Positions 1 to 11,290 of a DNA stretch of 64,000 nt are shown here, piece by piece. The notes beneath the pieces were generated by a model. It saw nothing but the letters and a program-made list of their open reading frames with translations, made no database searches and had not been told where the DNA came from. The position numbers and the translations under genes were made by a program. This DNA comes from Poa pratensis (taxonomy: Eukaryota > Streptophyta > Magnoliopsida > Poales > Poaceae). The DNA is taken from NCBI GenBank assembly GCA_947311845.1, contig CAMZMU010000034.1, positions 94,367,976 to 94,431,975 of the forward strand, given 5' to 3'. How positions within the stretch are numbered: position 1 is the stretch's first letter; each line of letters opens with the position of its first letter.

Positions 1-77
1 GTCCTTCATTTGGAGAGTTGTATGCTTATGACGCGAGTCTTACAAACTTTGTGTTTGTGATTATGCTCTTTGAACAG

Positions 78-895
78 TCACGAGAACCTGCTACCGCGAC
101 TAGTTCCTCGCAGGCTCCAACCACCACCCGATCCCAGGGTCAGGTGGCAATGATGCCAAGGTGATGGAGTATATGAAGGCTAAATATTGAGAATGGAGCA
201 AGATCTGAAGGACGCCCAGGCTGAGCTGAGTCGATTGAGGGCCAGACCCGCGTTGGCCACCCAACGCGAGGATTATGTTCTCGGGGAGATGGAGCTTGTG
301 AACAGGCAACTCGAGTGTAAGTTCGAATCTTGCTTTGTTTTACAAGCTTTTGTGTAGCTTTTGTCCTTTTGATCTAACTGGTGCGCCCGTATTTGTAGGC
401 TTTGTCGACAACTTCCAGGCTGAACAGATTCGCGTGGAAGGACGCCTGGATAGCGTGGTTGACGACCCTACAACTGGGCGTCAACACTTTTGGCTTGATA
501 GGTACCATGCCCGCATACTTGCCACCCTGAAGGATCGCGTCTGGCGAAGTGCTGAGCTGCTGGAGTTATGCCGGGCATCGTTTATTCGTCTGAACGAGAC
601 TCTTTTTCCTTCGGGGCCACAACCACAAGGGATTCGTGCTGTGTTGAACATCTTCCGCCAAACAAATCCCATTCGAGAGTTGCTGTCTCAAAGACTTGTA
701 ATTGGAGCCAACGCTGCAATGGCGTATATGCGTAGTCGAAAACCAAGGTTGGTGTTGCGGACACCTGCAGCCGGAGAGGTTCTCGAACAAAAAGACTTGG
801 ATGACACGATCCAAGCTGCGGAGACACTGATCGAGTGCACTCGCGAACAACTTTGCGGCCCCGAGCTGCCCGTAAAAGACGAGCCTGAGGATTAG
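78..895 (+). pseudogene. antisense gene carried by the Tat retrotransposon, with spliceosomal intron
   Basis: The gene runs opposite to gag-pol in the region downstream of integrase. A polypyrimidine tract and CAG end at 77, and an exon runs 78-316. An 82-base intron (GTAAGT at 317, TTGTAG ending 398) separates it from the last exon at 399-895. Splicing joins the frame cleanly: a codon split T|GC gives Cys, between the pieces ending RQLE and starting FVDNFQ. The last exon encodes about 165 acidic, charged residues ending KDEPED. The first exon is damaged: near 145-195 the reading frame shifts and a TGA replaces an expected Arg codon. Further exons would lie left of the window. Antisense ORFs at this place are known in grass Tat elements such as maize Grande; their function is unknown. 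Confidence 0.65.
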
Positions 896-1344
896 AATGG
901 TTTGCGAGTGCAATTTTTGTATAGGGGGCAGCCCCCGAGTGTAATTTTTGACTCTTTGTATATTGTATAGTTTGTATACTTTGATTTTTTGCCGAGCCCC
1001 CGAGTCAATCGAGCGGGGTTTGTGAAATATGTGTTGGTTATGAACCGATGACTGTGCAGCCCCCGAGTATTCGAGTGCGGCTGCAAAGTTTTTATGTTCT
1101 TTGTTCGGATCCTTGTTACGCAGCCCCCGAGGGTCTCGGGTGCGGTTAAGGTATGAATTATGCAGGTGGTAGCCACAAAGGAGTCGAAGGAACATTGATT
1201 TTATTCCTCTTTTGAATGTTAGGCTGCAGGCCGCCTCATTAAAAACCTTCCAGTCCCCTTAGGTACCCTGGTAAGGAAAAGAGCGCGTCTGAAACCTGCA
1301 GCCATCCGACATATAGCCTATTACATTGTATGACTGTGAGCACT

Positions 1345-2430
1345 TTATGCGTAGAAACGGCGCAGATGCGCAACGTTCCACGGATTGTGAGAGGGTTCGC
1401 CTGTCTTCGCGTGCTTCAGTCGATATGCACCTCCACCAAGGACCTCCGTGATGATGAAGGGGCCCTCCCATGGGGAAGCGAGCTTGTGCACCTTCTTTTG
1501 CTTCAGTCGAAGAACCAGGTCGCCAACGACGAAGGACCTGGTGCGCAGTCGACGGCTGTGGTTGCGAAGGTCCTGCTGGTAAACAGCTGTGCGGGCTAAG
1601 GCCGTGTCGCGCGCCTCATCAAGCAAGTCGACTGCGTCTTCGAGTGCCTCTTCTGCGTCTTCTTCATTGTATGCTTCAACTCGTGGTGCGTTGAACCTTA
1701 CGTCTGATGGCAGAATCGCCTCTGCACCGTAGACCATGAAGAATGGGGTGAACTGCGTAGAAGTGTTGGGAGTTGTGCGTAGGCTCCATAGCACAGACGG
1801 TAGTTCTTCGACCCAAGCACCTGCAGCTCTTTTGAGTGGCACCAGGAGGCGCTTCTTGATCCCACTCGTCACAAGCCCATTGGCCTTTTCGACTTGGCCA
1901 TTGGATTGCGGATGCGCCACGGATGCGTAGTTGAGCGTAATGTCCTGCTCTTTGCAAAAGGTTTTGAACTCCTCAGCCGTGAAGTTTGTGCCGTTATCAG
2001 TGATGATACTGTTTGGGACACCGAAGCGATAGATGATGCTCTTTATGAAGTTGACTGCCGTAGTAGCAGTCGAATTTGTGATGGGGACCGCCTCGATCCA
2101 CTTTGTGAACTTGTCGACTGCCACCAGTAGGTGAGTATGCCCGCCATGCGATGATTTTTTGAGTGGCCCAACCATATCGAGCCCCCATTGGGCGAAAGGC
2201 CAGGCCAGCGGTATAGTCTTCAACGCCGATGCGGGTGCGTGCGGCCTTGTTGCGAATTTCTGGCAGCCGACGCACCTTTTGACTATGTCCTCCGCGTCTT
2301 TGAGTGCTGTAGGCCAGTAAAACCCTGCGCGAAAGGCTTTGGCTACGAGTGATCGACTGCTGGCGTGATGCCCACAGGTACCTGCATGAATGTCTCGAAG
2401 TATGGCTTGGCCATCTTCGAGGCGATGCAT
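1345..2430 (-). CDS. integrase domain of the Tat element
   Basis: About 361 residues in one open frame. An HHCC zinc-binding N-terminus is visible (H-A-G-T-C-G-H, then C-V-G-C about 30 residues later). The DDE core follows, with D in LDMVGP, D in TDNGTNF and E in NGQVEKANG. The C-terminus has a chromatin/DNA-binding type region with GPFIITEVLGGGAYRL near residue 325. The integrase would insert the retrotransposon cDNA. It was part of the pol polyprotein, so the Met at 2430 is only the first Met in the open frame, not a real start. The catalytic triad is intact, but upstream frameshifts in RNase H separate it from RT. Confidence 0.93.
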   Translation of the reverse strand: MHRLEDGQAILRDIHAGTCGHHASSRSLVAKAFRAGFYWPTALKDAEDIVKRCVGCQKFATRPHAPASALKTIPLAWPFAQWGLDMVGPLKKSSHGGHTHLLVAVDKFTKWIEAVPITNSTATTAVNFIKSIIYRFGVPNSIITDNGTNFTAEEFKTFCKEQDITLNYASVAHPQSNGQVEKANGLVTSGIKKRLLVPLKRAAGAWVEELPSVLWSLRTTPNTSTQFTPFFMVYGAEAILPSDVRFNAPRVEAYNEEDAEEALEDAVDLLDEARDTALARTAVYQQDLRNHSRRLRTRSFVVGDLVLRLKQKKVHKLASPWEGPFIITEVLGGGAYRLKHAKTGEPSHNPWNVAHLRRFYA

Positions 2431-2583
2431 CTTTGGAACATACCTGATATGCTGCGCTTGTATAACTCGCCGTTGATAACGGTGTATGCTTTTGATCTTC
2501 GAGTCACGCGTCGGGACTCGGTTATGTCATCTGGTAGCTCGCTACGGAGTATGTAAGCCAGAAAAGGTTGAGTCCAGGTTGGC

Positions 2584-4544
2584 TCAATGAGAAATACCTC
2601 GACAGGGGGTCCTCTGTGCTAGGCATTTTGCTTTTGGGTGGCGTAGTCGACGGAGGAGGCTCTCGTTTCTCCTTGATGATCTGTGTTCAATACGCTCGAG
2701 GAAGACACCAGGTGGAATTTGTGCGCCAGTTGAGCCAAGATTGGCTAGCATGTCTGCTTCTTCGTTGCTTTCCCTTCCTATGTGCCTCAACTCGCAGCCC
2801 TCGAAGCTGCCTCTAGTGTGTTGTACAGATCGCGATAAGCGATCATGTTGTCCGCGATTGCGTCGCAGGCCTTCATTGTTTGCTGCACCACGAGGTTGGA
2901 GTCGCCGTAGATCATCAGTCGAGTGCACCCGAGTGCCTTTGCCATCCGCATGCCATGGATCAGAGCCTCGTATTCAGCCTCGTTATTGGAGGGTAGCTTG
3001 AATCCCATCTGCAAAACATAACGTAGCTTGTCCCCTTTTGGTGATATGAGGACGACGCCTGCGCCTGCGCCTTCATGTTTCTTGGACCCATCGAAGTACA
3101 TGGTCCAGGAATTGGCCACGTCTGGTGCTCCAGGTAATTGGGCTTCTATCCACTCGGTTGTGAAGTCGGGTAGGACTTGTGCTTTGATAGCCTTCGGGTG
3201 CTCGTACTTGATATCTCTTGGAGCCAGCTCGATGAGCCATTTTGCCACTCGACCCGTTGCATTGGGGTTTGTGAGTATATCACCGATTGCTGAGTTGCTT
3301 ACCACGGTAATCGGATGCTCGGTGAAGTAGTGTGTCAGCTTCCTTGAGGACATGAATACAGCGTATGCCAGCTTTTGATAGTGCGGGTACCGCTGTTTTG
3401 ATATGGAGAGAACCTCGCTCAGGTAGTAGACTGGACGTTGTATGCTTTGGATGTGCCCCTCCTCCACGCGTTCGACTACCAGTACGGTGCTCACCACCCT
3501 GTTTGTAGCCGAGACATACAGGTAGAGTGGTTCCCGTTCCTTAGGTGCGACGAGGATTGGAGGGCTTGTGAGGATCCGCTTGAGATCTGTGAAGGCTGCT
3601 TCAGCTTCTGGCGTCCACTCGAACTTGTCCGCCTTCTTCATCAGTCGATAGAATGGTAGAGCCTTTTCACCCAGTTTGCTGATGAATCGACTGAGCGCCG
3701 CTACTCGTCCTGCTAGTTTCTGCACATCATGAAGCTTTGAAGGCCTTTGCATGGTGAGGATGGCCTGTATTTTCTCCGGGTCTGCTTCGATTCCACGAGC
3801 AGAGACTAGGTACCCTAAGAGCTGCCCGGCTGGAACGCCGAACGTACACTTCTTAGGATTGAGCTTGATATGGAAGCGTTTGAGGTTTGCGAACGTCTCC
3901 CTCAAATCGTCGAGTAGTGTGCGTTCTTCCCTTGTGGTAATGACAATGTCATCAACGTAGACCTGGACGTTGCGTCCAATTTGCTTTTTGAGGCAGTCCT
4001 GCATCATGCGCTGGTATGTTGCACCCGCGTTTTTTAGCCCGAAGGGCATAGTTGTGTAGCAGTAGACCCCGAGTGGGGTTATGAACGCCGTTTTTTCTTC
4101 GTCTTCTTGCTTCATCCTTATCTGGTGATAACCTGAGTAAGCATCCAGAAAGGAGAGTCGTGCGCATCCGGCGGTGGAGTCAACGATCTGATCGATCCGG
4201 GGTAGCGGGAAGTGATCCTTCGGACAGCACTTGTTCAGCGCTGTGAAATCCACGCACATCCGAAGGATGTCTGTATGCTTCTTTTCTACGAGTACAGGGT
4301 TGGCCACCCATTGTGATTTCTTGATTTCCCTAATGAATCCTGCTGCGAGTAACCGGTCGACTTCGGATTCGACTGCGGTTCGCTTTGGACCGGAGATTCG
4401 ACGCATCGTTTGCTTGACTGGCTTTGCATCTGGAAACAATTGGAGAGAGTGCTCGGCGAATTCCCTGGGAATACCTGGCATGTCGGCTGGACACCACGCA
4501 AATATTTCCCAGTTCTCACGGAGGAATTCGACGAGCGCGCCTTC
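2584..4544 (-). pseudogene. reverse transcriptase, RNase H and second (archaeal-type) RNase H of the Tat element
   Basis: RT motifs in order are the thumb-proximal MRRISGPKR, then CVDFTALNKCCPKDHFPLPRID, the LDAYSGYHQI catalytic Asp region, MPFGLKNAGATYQR and the YVDDIVI active site. RNase H follows. A second RNase H of plant/archaeal type starts at WTMYFDGSKKHEGAGAGVVL (near 3100) and contains NNEAEYEALIHG and GDSNLVVQQ, the Asp/Glu residues of that fold. This second domain is the hallmark of Tat elements. The frame is open from 4481 to 2787, then shifts. The RNase H tail (HIGRESNEEADMLANLG) continues in another frame to about 2584. A TAG at about 4545-4547 interrupts the lead-in from protease. 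Confidence 0.92.
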
Positions 4545-4696
4545 CTATGCGATAGGCAGGCTCGAAGATATGTTGACTGTCTTGGTCGGATCGGTCGGGT
4601 GCACCTGATGCGACCTTGTGTCATTTGTAGCATTGAAGGATCTGTCGACTGCCAACTTCTTATGCTCTGGAAGGAGTGTGCGGTCGTTGGTAATCG

Positions 4697-5128
4697 CTAA
4701 GTCAGCGAGTGATTCCTCCACCCCGAACATCTCGGAGATTTTGCTGAACTCGCGGTCGCAAGCATCGACCTTTGAAAGTTTCCACGGACAGTGATGACTC
4801 CCTTTGGTCCTGGCATCTTCAGCGTGAGGTACGCATAGTGTGGCACCGCCATGAATCGAGCAAACGTCGGGCGACCAAGAATAGCATGGTATTGTGATTT
4901 CCAGTCGACGACCTCGAACTCAATCGACTCTGTCCTGAAGTGGCTTACGTCCCCGAACGTAACGTCGAGTTGTACGGTGCCTTCTGGGCTAATTGCTTTG
5001 CCAGGAACGATACCGTGGAAGGTATTTGAAGATTTTGGGAGGTTTTCGACTGACCTGTTCATTTTGCGGAGTGTGTCCGCGAAGATGATGTTTATGCCGC
5101 TGCCTCCATCCATGAAGACCTTGGTCAT
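4697..5128 (-). CDS. retroviral-type aspartic protease domain of the Tat element
   Basis: The catalytic motif is seen in MDGGSGINIIF (D-G-G-S variant of DTGA/DSGA), followed about 90 residues later by the hydrophobic-hydrophobic-Gly motif AILGRPTF. This is the usual two-part signature of plant gypsy proteases, which act as dimers to cut Gag-Pol. The Met at 5128 is not a true start. The polyprotein reads through from gag in the intact ancestor, and the stretch 5129-5235 is joined only through a frameshift here. Confidence 0.85.
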   Translation of the reverse strand: MTKVFMDGGSGINIIFADTLRKMNRSVENLPKSSNTFHGIVPGKAISPEGTVQLDVTFGDVSHFRTESIEFEVVDWKSQYHAILGRPTFARFMAVPHYAYLTLKMPGPKGVITVRGNFQRSMLATASSAKSPRCSGWRNHSLT

Positions 5129-5235
5129 GGCGTAGCCTCCTATTTGCGCGTCGAGTACCAGAGCCGCATGCCCTGGTCGAGCTACAGCTGGGGGATGATC
5201 CTCTCGACTAAAGCTTATGATGGTTTCCGATCCCT

Positions 5236-7961
5236 TCAGAAATTCGGCACGGCTGGAGGTGCCATGACAGCCAAGTTCACCTGTCGAGTGATTAGTTTTT
5301 GCTGCCTGTTAGAGGGGCGACCCTTTTGTATCATGTACATCTGCCCGTGGGGCTGTGGATATTGATCATCTTCCGCCCGTAGCACAGGTTGTATGGCACC
5401 TGCGAGATTTGCGCCTGGAGCAGGCTGTGGTGCGGGTTGCGGTGGCGGCTGTGGCGCCATGAGAGCGGGCACAGCGTTCGGCTGTGGTACGGGTGCAGGC
5501 ATGGGCTGAGCAGGTGCTGGGCCATTCCTCTTGAGTCGTATCACATAGTCAGTCGCCATTTGGTCGAATTCCCTGCAGTTCCTTAGGGTGTGATTGGAGC
5601 GTAGTTTTCCGTCGTCCCCCTTGAAGAGGTGGAATCTGCACCAGTCGTCCATCTTTTCCTCGAACGACCGCTCGGGTTTTGCGTCGCTACGTTTGCGCCA
5701 TTCTTGCCTTTTGTAGCTATCGCTCCGCTGCTCGCGATCTCGACTGTCACGTCGATCATCCGAGCGTCGATTGCTTCTATCATGGTCCTCCTTTGGCTGT
5801 GTGTATCCAGCCGCCATGAACTCGGGTCTGTTATCGTCGTAAGGACGTCTGGACCGTTTACGCCTGCGATCTTCTCTGAATCTCTGCGGCTTCGACTGCC
5901 GCTTTCGTAGTTGTCGCGTGTTGGGGAAGCACGGGATCTGCGTACAGAATCCTCTCCATCTGCCCACTCAGTCGCAACTTTGATGAGGTCAGCCAGGGAG
6001 GTTGGCTTTTCACGACCAAGTGCCTCTTTGAAGTCCTTCCTGGCGAGACCTTGTATGAAGGCATCCATGGCCCTGTCTTCTGACACTTTGCCAACCGAAT
6101 TGCGTATTTCGGTCCACCGCCGTATGTATGATCTCAGCGACTCGTCTGATCGTTGAGTACATGTCCTTAATTCCTCGAATGTCTTCGGGCGCTCACACAG
6201 AGGCTCGAAGTTTTTGATGAAGTCTCTGCGGAAATCATCCCACGAGTCATATGATGATGGAGGGAGTGATTTGAGCCAGTCGCGGGCAGTTCCTTCGAGC
6301 ATAAGTCGTATGTACTGCATCGCCGTGGTGTTCGTGCCCCGCTGGCATGCCACGGCGAGTCTGTAATCTTCTAGCCACCCAGAAGGTTCTTGGCGACCGT
6401 TGTACTTGGGTTGCTCGCCTGTCAACTTGAACCGTTTGGGCATCCGCGTCTCACGGATGCGTCGAGTGAAGCACAATGCTCCGCATGGCTCTGGTTCGCG
6501 ATCAGAGTATGAATCGCTGCTATAGGATCTTCGAGACCTGCTCCTGCTGGACCTGTGCCGGCGCGTGCTTCTCCTTCCTTCATCCGAGTGGTGGCTGCGA
6601 CCACTGCGATGATGTGCTGCGTGTCGTGAGTCGACTATGTCGCGATCGCGATCCCTTGCTGGAGTTTTGTCTTCTGGCTGCATAGCCTGTGCCGCTAGAG
6701 CTAGCGATTTGAGTTGTTGGCGATGCAGGGCTGCGTTAGGGTCATTCGCCGGAGGTTGTATTGCCTTGAGGTAAGCACCTACGGAGAATAATGCACCCGC
6801 AGTTTTGGGTACTGGGATTCCGTTAGCGTCCTCTGTCATGAACGACAGGTTACGGGTGATTGCTACCCTTTCATGTTCTGGAAGGCTTGCCAACCGCGAC
6901 CTAGGTCGAGGGGTTGGTTGCTGTGTGGACCCGAGGGATTGCTCCCTTCGTCGGGCACTCGAGAGGCTGGCTTGCCTTTTGCGCTCCTCGAGCGTCGCTC
7001 GGTAGTTTTGCAGTCGAATTGACTCCTGCCAGTTGAAGTACTGGAAGGTCAACATCTCCTCTGGAGTGGAGTTTGGCGGCATCATAGTGCACTCCTTTAT
7101 GACTTTATCTGCTTTTGCTGCCATCTCCTCCGTGATTGTCAAGGTTGTGACCCCATCTGGCATGGTTACCGTGCATGGGAATTGTGCAGGCCTGCGAGCG
7201 GCAGCGTCTGCGGATGATTCTGCGGTGAAGGCCACGTAGACCTGATGGGGCGTGACCCGAGGACAGGTGTATGTGCTGTCGATTCCAGTCATGGACTCGA
7301 CATCGCCATCGAGGCTCATGTCAGAGCCAGTGTGTTCATCGAGTAGATCTTCGAGGCGAATCTCGTTGTCGATGTGCTCATCACCTATGCTCATCTCGGT
7401 GTTGGCGAAGCCATTACGGATTTCTGAGTCGAGGTTGGTGTTGGTGAAGATCTCCGAGTCGACGTTGTTGTCGTTATGAATCGCGGGCTCGTAGAAGTCA
7501 TCGAGGGAGATCCCGCAGTCGAAACTCTCGTCGAGTGGTAGGTTGAAGTCGATGTTGCTTGTGTTGTATGCTGATTCTGCTTCCTCGCCTTGGAGTTCCG
7601 TCATCATGAACCTATCGAGCTCGCCGGTCGACATGGTTGTTGCGGGCGAGCAGGCTTCAGGATTCGACGATGGGGCGAGCGCAGTCGACGGAGCCTCGAG
7701 TGCACCCAGCGCCAGTTGTTGCGGATCTGCTGAGTCCTGCGTGCCAAGATTGTTTACGAAAAAATTGAATGCTCCAACAGTTAAGCTCAAACCTGATTCA
7801 AGGCCAGAAAACGCCTCCTGAAGCTCCGGCGAGTGCGGATTGAAATTCATTGGAAGAGCAGATGCGCTTTTTGCGGGTGAAGCGGGCAGGCTGCCGCTTT
7901 TCGAGTAGATCGGCGAGTCGCCGTGTGTCGCCTGGATCGGCGAGTTGCTGTTTGCTGACAT
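5236..7961 (-). pseudogene. Gag polyprotein of the Tat element (frameshifted)
   Basis: The first frame runs 7961-5583 and the second 5967-5236, so there is a shift near 5930. The N-terminal third is acidic and low-complexity, with repeated Asp/Glu-rich motifs. An Arg/Ser-rich stretch (RHRSSRSRSRRSYS) precedes the conserved retrotransposon Gag domain (YNGRQEPSGWLEDYRLAV, then LEGTARDWLKSLP and ETFRRWTEIRN-like helices). The second frame holds an Arg/Asp-rich basic segment and a possible zinc-binding C-x2-H…H-x4-C motif (WCRFHLF … NHTLRNC) instead of a CCHC knuckle, followed by a Pro/Gln-rich linker. Gag would package the RNA. The start at 7961 lies about 130 bases inside the PBS, the normal arrangement. 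Confidence 0.88.
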
Positions 7962-8076
7962 GGCCGGCGAGTTGCCGTTTGCAGATGAGATCGGCGAGTT
8001 GCCGTTTGCTGGGTGATCGGCGATTTGCCGTTTGCTGTTGGGACCGGCGAAACTTCGAGTCCAGCGCTATTCTTTC

Positions 8077-8091
8077 CCACAGACGGCGCCA
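8077..8091 (-). other. primer-binding site, tRNA-Asp type
   Basis: On the minus strand the sequence after the LTR reads AG and then TGGCGCCGTCTGTGG. Its first ten bases match the complement of the 3' end of plant tRNA-Asp, the usual primer for Tat and Athila elements. Only two bases separate it from the LTR. Confidence 0.8.
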
Positions 8092-8093
8092 CT

Positions 8094-8582
8094 TGACGAG
8101 GGGTAGACTCATCAAGACCCATGGTTAAGGTCCCTAGGTTATGAATATGGGGGAGAGAACGTGGTAGAGCTGGAAGTATCGTCGGCTGACAAGCAGGGCA
8201 AAGATTTTACCCAGGTTCAGGGCCCTCGTGTGGAGGTAACACCCCTACGTCCTGCCTGTCTGTTATTGATTTGTGAATATGATGGTTACAAGGATCCCGG
8301 CGAGATGTCGATCTCGCTAGGGTTTGTGGCTCTGGTGGTTCGTTGTCTGGTTCGATGGCCCTCCCAGTCCTTAAATAATAGGCTGGGTCCCGGGTGTTCG
8401 TAACCGACTCGATTTACAAGTAAGGAAACTCTAAACCGACTATTGCTTCGCCAAACTTGAAGGATACTTCATCTTCGTGGGCCTCCCTTCATGGGCTTCA
8501 TGTAGGCTCTGATAGTTGGGCCTAGTCGATACGTGCACCAGGTACCCTCATGGTAGGGTACCCGATAGGCATACCCATGTCA
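8094..8582 (-). repeat. 5' LTR of the Tat element (489 bp)
   Basis: On the minus strand the LTR begins TGACATGGG (8582) and ends CTCGTCA (8094), so the ends form a short TGAC…GTCA inverted repeat. The inner boundary is fixed by the primer-binding site and the outer one by the abrupt start of LEA_2 coding sequence at 8583. The partner 3' LTR is outside the window, so divergence and insertion age cannot be measured here. Confidence 0.85.
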
Positions 8583-9000
8583 CGGACCTCGCTCTCAACC
8601 CGGAGTTCAACCTCACCCTCCGCGTCGCCTCCCTGAGCCGCCGTTACAAGGCGTGCGTCGAGCCCGGGACCTACCTGGAGGTGGCCTACCGCTGCGTCAC
8701 GCTGGCCACCAGCGCGACGGCGGAGCAGCCCCTCTGCGCCGCGCCGAGGGAGGCAGCCGAGCAGCGGCTCGTCGCGAGGTGGGCGTTCCCGGAGCCGTGC
8801 TGGACAGCCTCGCCGCGGACACGCGGCATGCGGAGCTGGTGTTCCAAGTTACCATCAGGCGGTCCGGTGACAAATACACCGACGACGTGCTCGTGGCGTC
8901 GTGCGGGGGCCGGCAGGTCGGAGCCGCTGACCACGACCTGGGGACTAGCTGCGATGCGTGGCACTTTTGCCCGAACACCAAGAATGATGGTTCACACTAA
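8583..9000 (+). pseudogene. LEA_2/NHL-like gene, copy 1: 3' half, cut by the retrotransposon
   Basis: Directly after the LTR, coding resumes with DLALNPEFNLTLRVASLSR, then KACVEPGTYLEVAYRCVTLA. In a second frame it continues GAVLDSLAAD…LVFQV and VLVASCGGRQVGAAD to a stop at about 9000. Copies 2-4 in this window share these motifs. Together they match the LEA_2 (late embryogenesis abundant 14) domain of NDR1/HIN1-like plasma-membrane proteins, from family knowledge. About 10 bases are missing relative to copy 2 near 8785, which shifts the frame. The 5' half with the membrane anchor should lie on the far side of the retrotransposon, left of the window. Confidence 0.75.
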
Positions 9001-11290
9001 ATTCAAAAACTGGCGGCAATACACTCAGATGCATGGTCAGGATTTAGTCGTAGTATTCCGTTTCTACTATAGTTTAGTTTTTGTGACGATACAAAGTTCG
9101 AGGGAAACACTGTCGCTGTTGTAATTTCATTTTCACTTCATCCTTAATTTGTTACAGTTAACGTGTCTGAGTTGCTGTATCAAAAAAAAAAAAAAACGTG
9201 TCTGAGTTGCTACTGTGTTTTCACTTTTTCAGTTCCATCTTTAATTTCAGCTAACGTGCCAAATAACTCCAGATTCGCTATCTATATTTTTCACACCAAT
9301 ATAAATGAGATCCAGAGCTCAAACCTAGCACCAACACGACTGTTTTGCCAGTGAAACACAAAGTATATTGAATCCCAAACGTAATCATTTATTACAAAGT
9401 CAGGTACACATGCACAGTTATTTAAGTGTCTTGTGTTGAATCTTGCTGCATTGTGACCCCATAAAGTTTCCAATATACATGATGAAAGATGCAATCTCAC
9501 AAACATCTGATCACACAAAACCTCTCCCACGCGATGATAATTACTGAATAAAAGGATGAAGACAGTTAAGAGAGAAGACGGTGCGGACGAATAAATCCGG
9601 CCATAATTTTCCTTCTGGGTGAGAGTATTCAGTCTTCAATGGGACGACGGAAGCCTTTCTTTGAGGTACATGAGAACAGCCTTTGTTCCTCGATCCAGAA
9701 TAGGCCGCCTTATGCTGTACAAGAAACCAAACGAGTCTGAGCATTTCCTTTTTTTCCCCCTTTCTGCTAGCCCCATGCGGGAACTACATCAAATGCAAGT
9801 TTATGTCCAACTTATGCACTAAAAATGTATGTCGAGCTATTTTCCTTTTGTGTCAACTCTACAAGCATACTTATCCATCGCAAAAAAAAGAGAGAGAGTA
9901 TAGATGCTTACCTCCTGAGGGGATTCCGTCAAGTCTCAGCACTTGCAGGGTAGGCTCAAGTAAACCCTGCCCATAAAACATCCGGAATAAGATACGGATC
10001 ATAGAGAGTTGCACCGAGAGATTGAGAAGTACAAAGCTTGTGAGTAGGAAGTACTATTTGTTTTGACATTTAGACACGCTGGCATCTTTCAGGATTTCTC
10101 CAAACAGAAATTTTCTAAAAATGCCAATAGATAGGTACAAGAAGGTATAACTAACAAATAAAAACAGATTTAAGTGAGACGACATAAGAGGCAAGTTGCC
10201 TGCAGTATAACTGCATTATTCTCATTTGCTACAGCTGAGATGCAAAGCATTAGATAAGTTCACGAGTACCTAATGAGAGATTCATACGCAGATAAAAGCT
10301 ACTACTGCTTAGAGCAAGACAAACTAGCGGCTGTTGTCACGGCCATGAGTATAGAACTATAGCAAAAATTTCCATAATTAATGGTTTCCTTGAAAAGATG
10401 AATTTGGTACAAATGTTTACTGCTAAGAAAACACATATGACATCAGACCAGCAGCAGCTCTGCTTCATAAAATTGGGCTTGCAGTTAAGCTCGATGTCGT
10501 CACAAGTGAACAAAAGTACTACATAACAGAATATACTGTAGCATTTTGCAAATATAGATTATTGACTAACATTTTCTACTCTTTGCTTAGTCAGTACATG
10601 ATGCGCTTTAATTACTGGTTGGTCCTCTCAACACATCCAGACAAGACCTCGGACATGCATTTGTGCAACCTTTTAGTAGTTCATAAAAGCATAAGAGACA
10701 AAACCACCCTATAGTATCGCAGACTTGTAGACAACCATATATGAATAAGTTGTTAAAGACAACAACGTACCAGCTCGGCTGGGAGCGCTGTTATATTATT
10801 GTCTGACAGATCAAGCTCGATGAGAGCAGTAAAATCCTTGATACCCTGTTTAAGTGCAGAAATTTGAATGGGCATATCATGTGCTGCTTGTACAACCAGG
10901 AAAAAACATCTTCCTTAAAACCCTGGTAATTACCTCTGGTACAGTTGTAAGATGATTCTGACTGAGGTTAAGAATTCGTAGTTGTTTCAATCGCAAAAGG
11001 CCAATAGGAAATTCCTGGAGTTTCATCCGTCTGCTCACAAAGAAAGGGGAAATAAGTTTTCTTATAATGGTCTATGTAGCTTACATGATTTTGCATACAA
11101 TCCAACCTAAGGTAGAGTTCCTGCAGCCGTGGTAGTGAAGAAACCACAGAAGGTTCAGTTAAACAGGATGCATTGCCACTTAAATCCAGTACTTCAAGTT
11201 TTGACAAAGCCTCGAGATCGGTGGACGATATCTGCAAGAAAATTAACAGTTTATAGTTTGCAAAATGATGTTCATTATGCTATTGTTGAT
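8583..11290 (+). repeat. left arm of a large inverted duplication
   Basis: The block contains LEA_2 copy 1, its 3' flank and the last exons of the LRR gene. It matches 18340-20347 in reverse complement, including non-coding stretches such as the CAATATACATGATGAAAGATG segment and the intron next to the exon starting ATATCGTCCACC. The arms differ by many substitutions and by deletions in the right arm. Confidence 0.85.

Larger units (their letters stand above)
1..8582 (-). mobile_element. Ty3/gypsy LTR retrotransposon, Tat lineage (left end outside window)
   Basis: On the minus strand the order is LTR (8094-8582), primer-binding site, gag, aspartic protease, reverse transcriptase, RNase H, a second RNase H, then integrase, which is the Ty3/gypsy order. 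The second RNase H after the normal one, together with an antisense gene between integrase and the 3' LTR, points to the Tat lineage (Grande/RIRE2/Retand group) from family knowledge. The 3' LTR must lie left of base 1, so element length and target duplication cannot be read. Coding is broken by several frameshifts and at least one nonsense codon (near 4545), so this copy is dead. The right end cuts into a LEA_2-like gene that resumes at 8583. Confidence 0.93.

Noticed and set aside
8221..8260. 5S-rRNA-like or Cassandra TRIM motif (GTAACACCCCTACGTCC)
   Set aside because: Lies inside the Tat LTR and lacks 5S A/C boxes.
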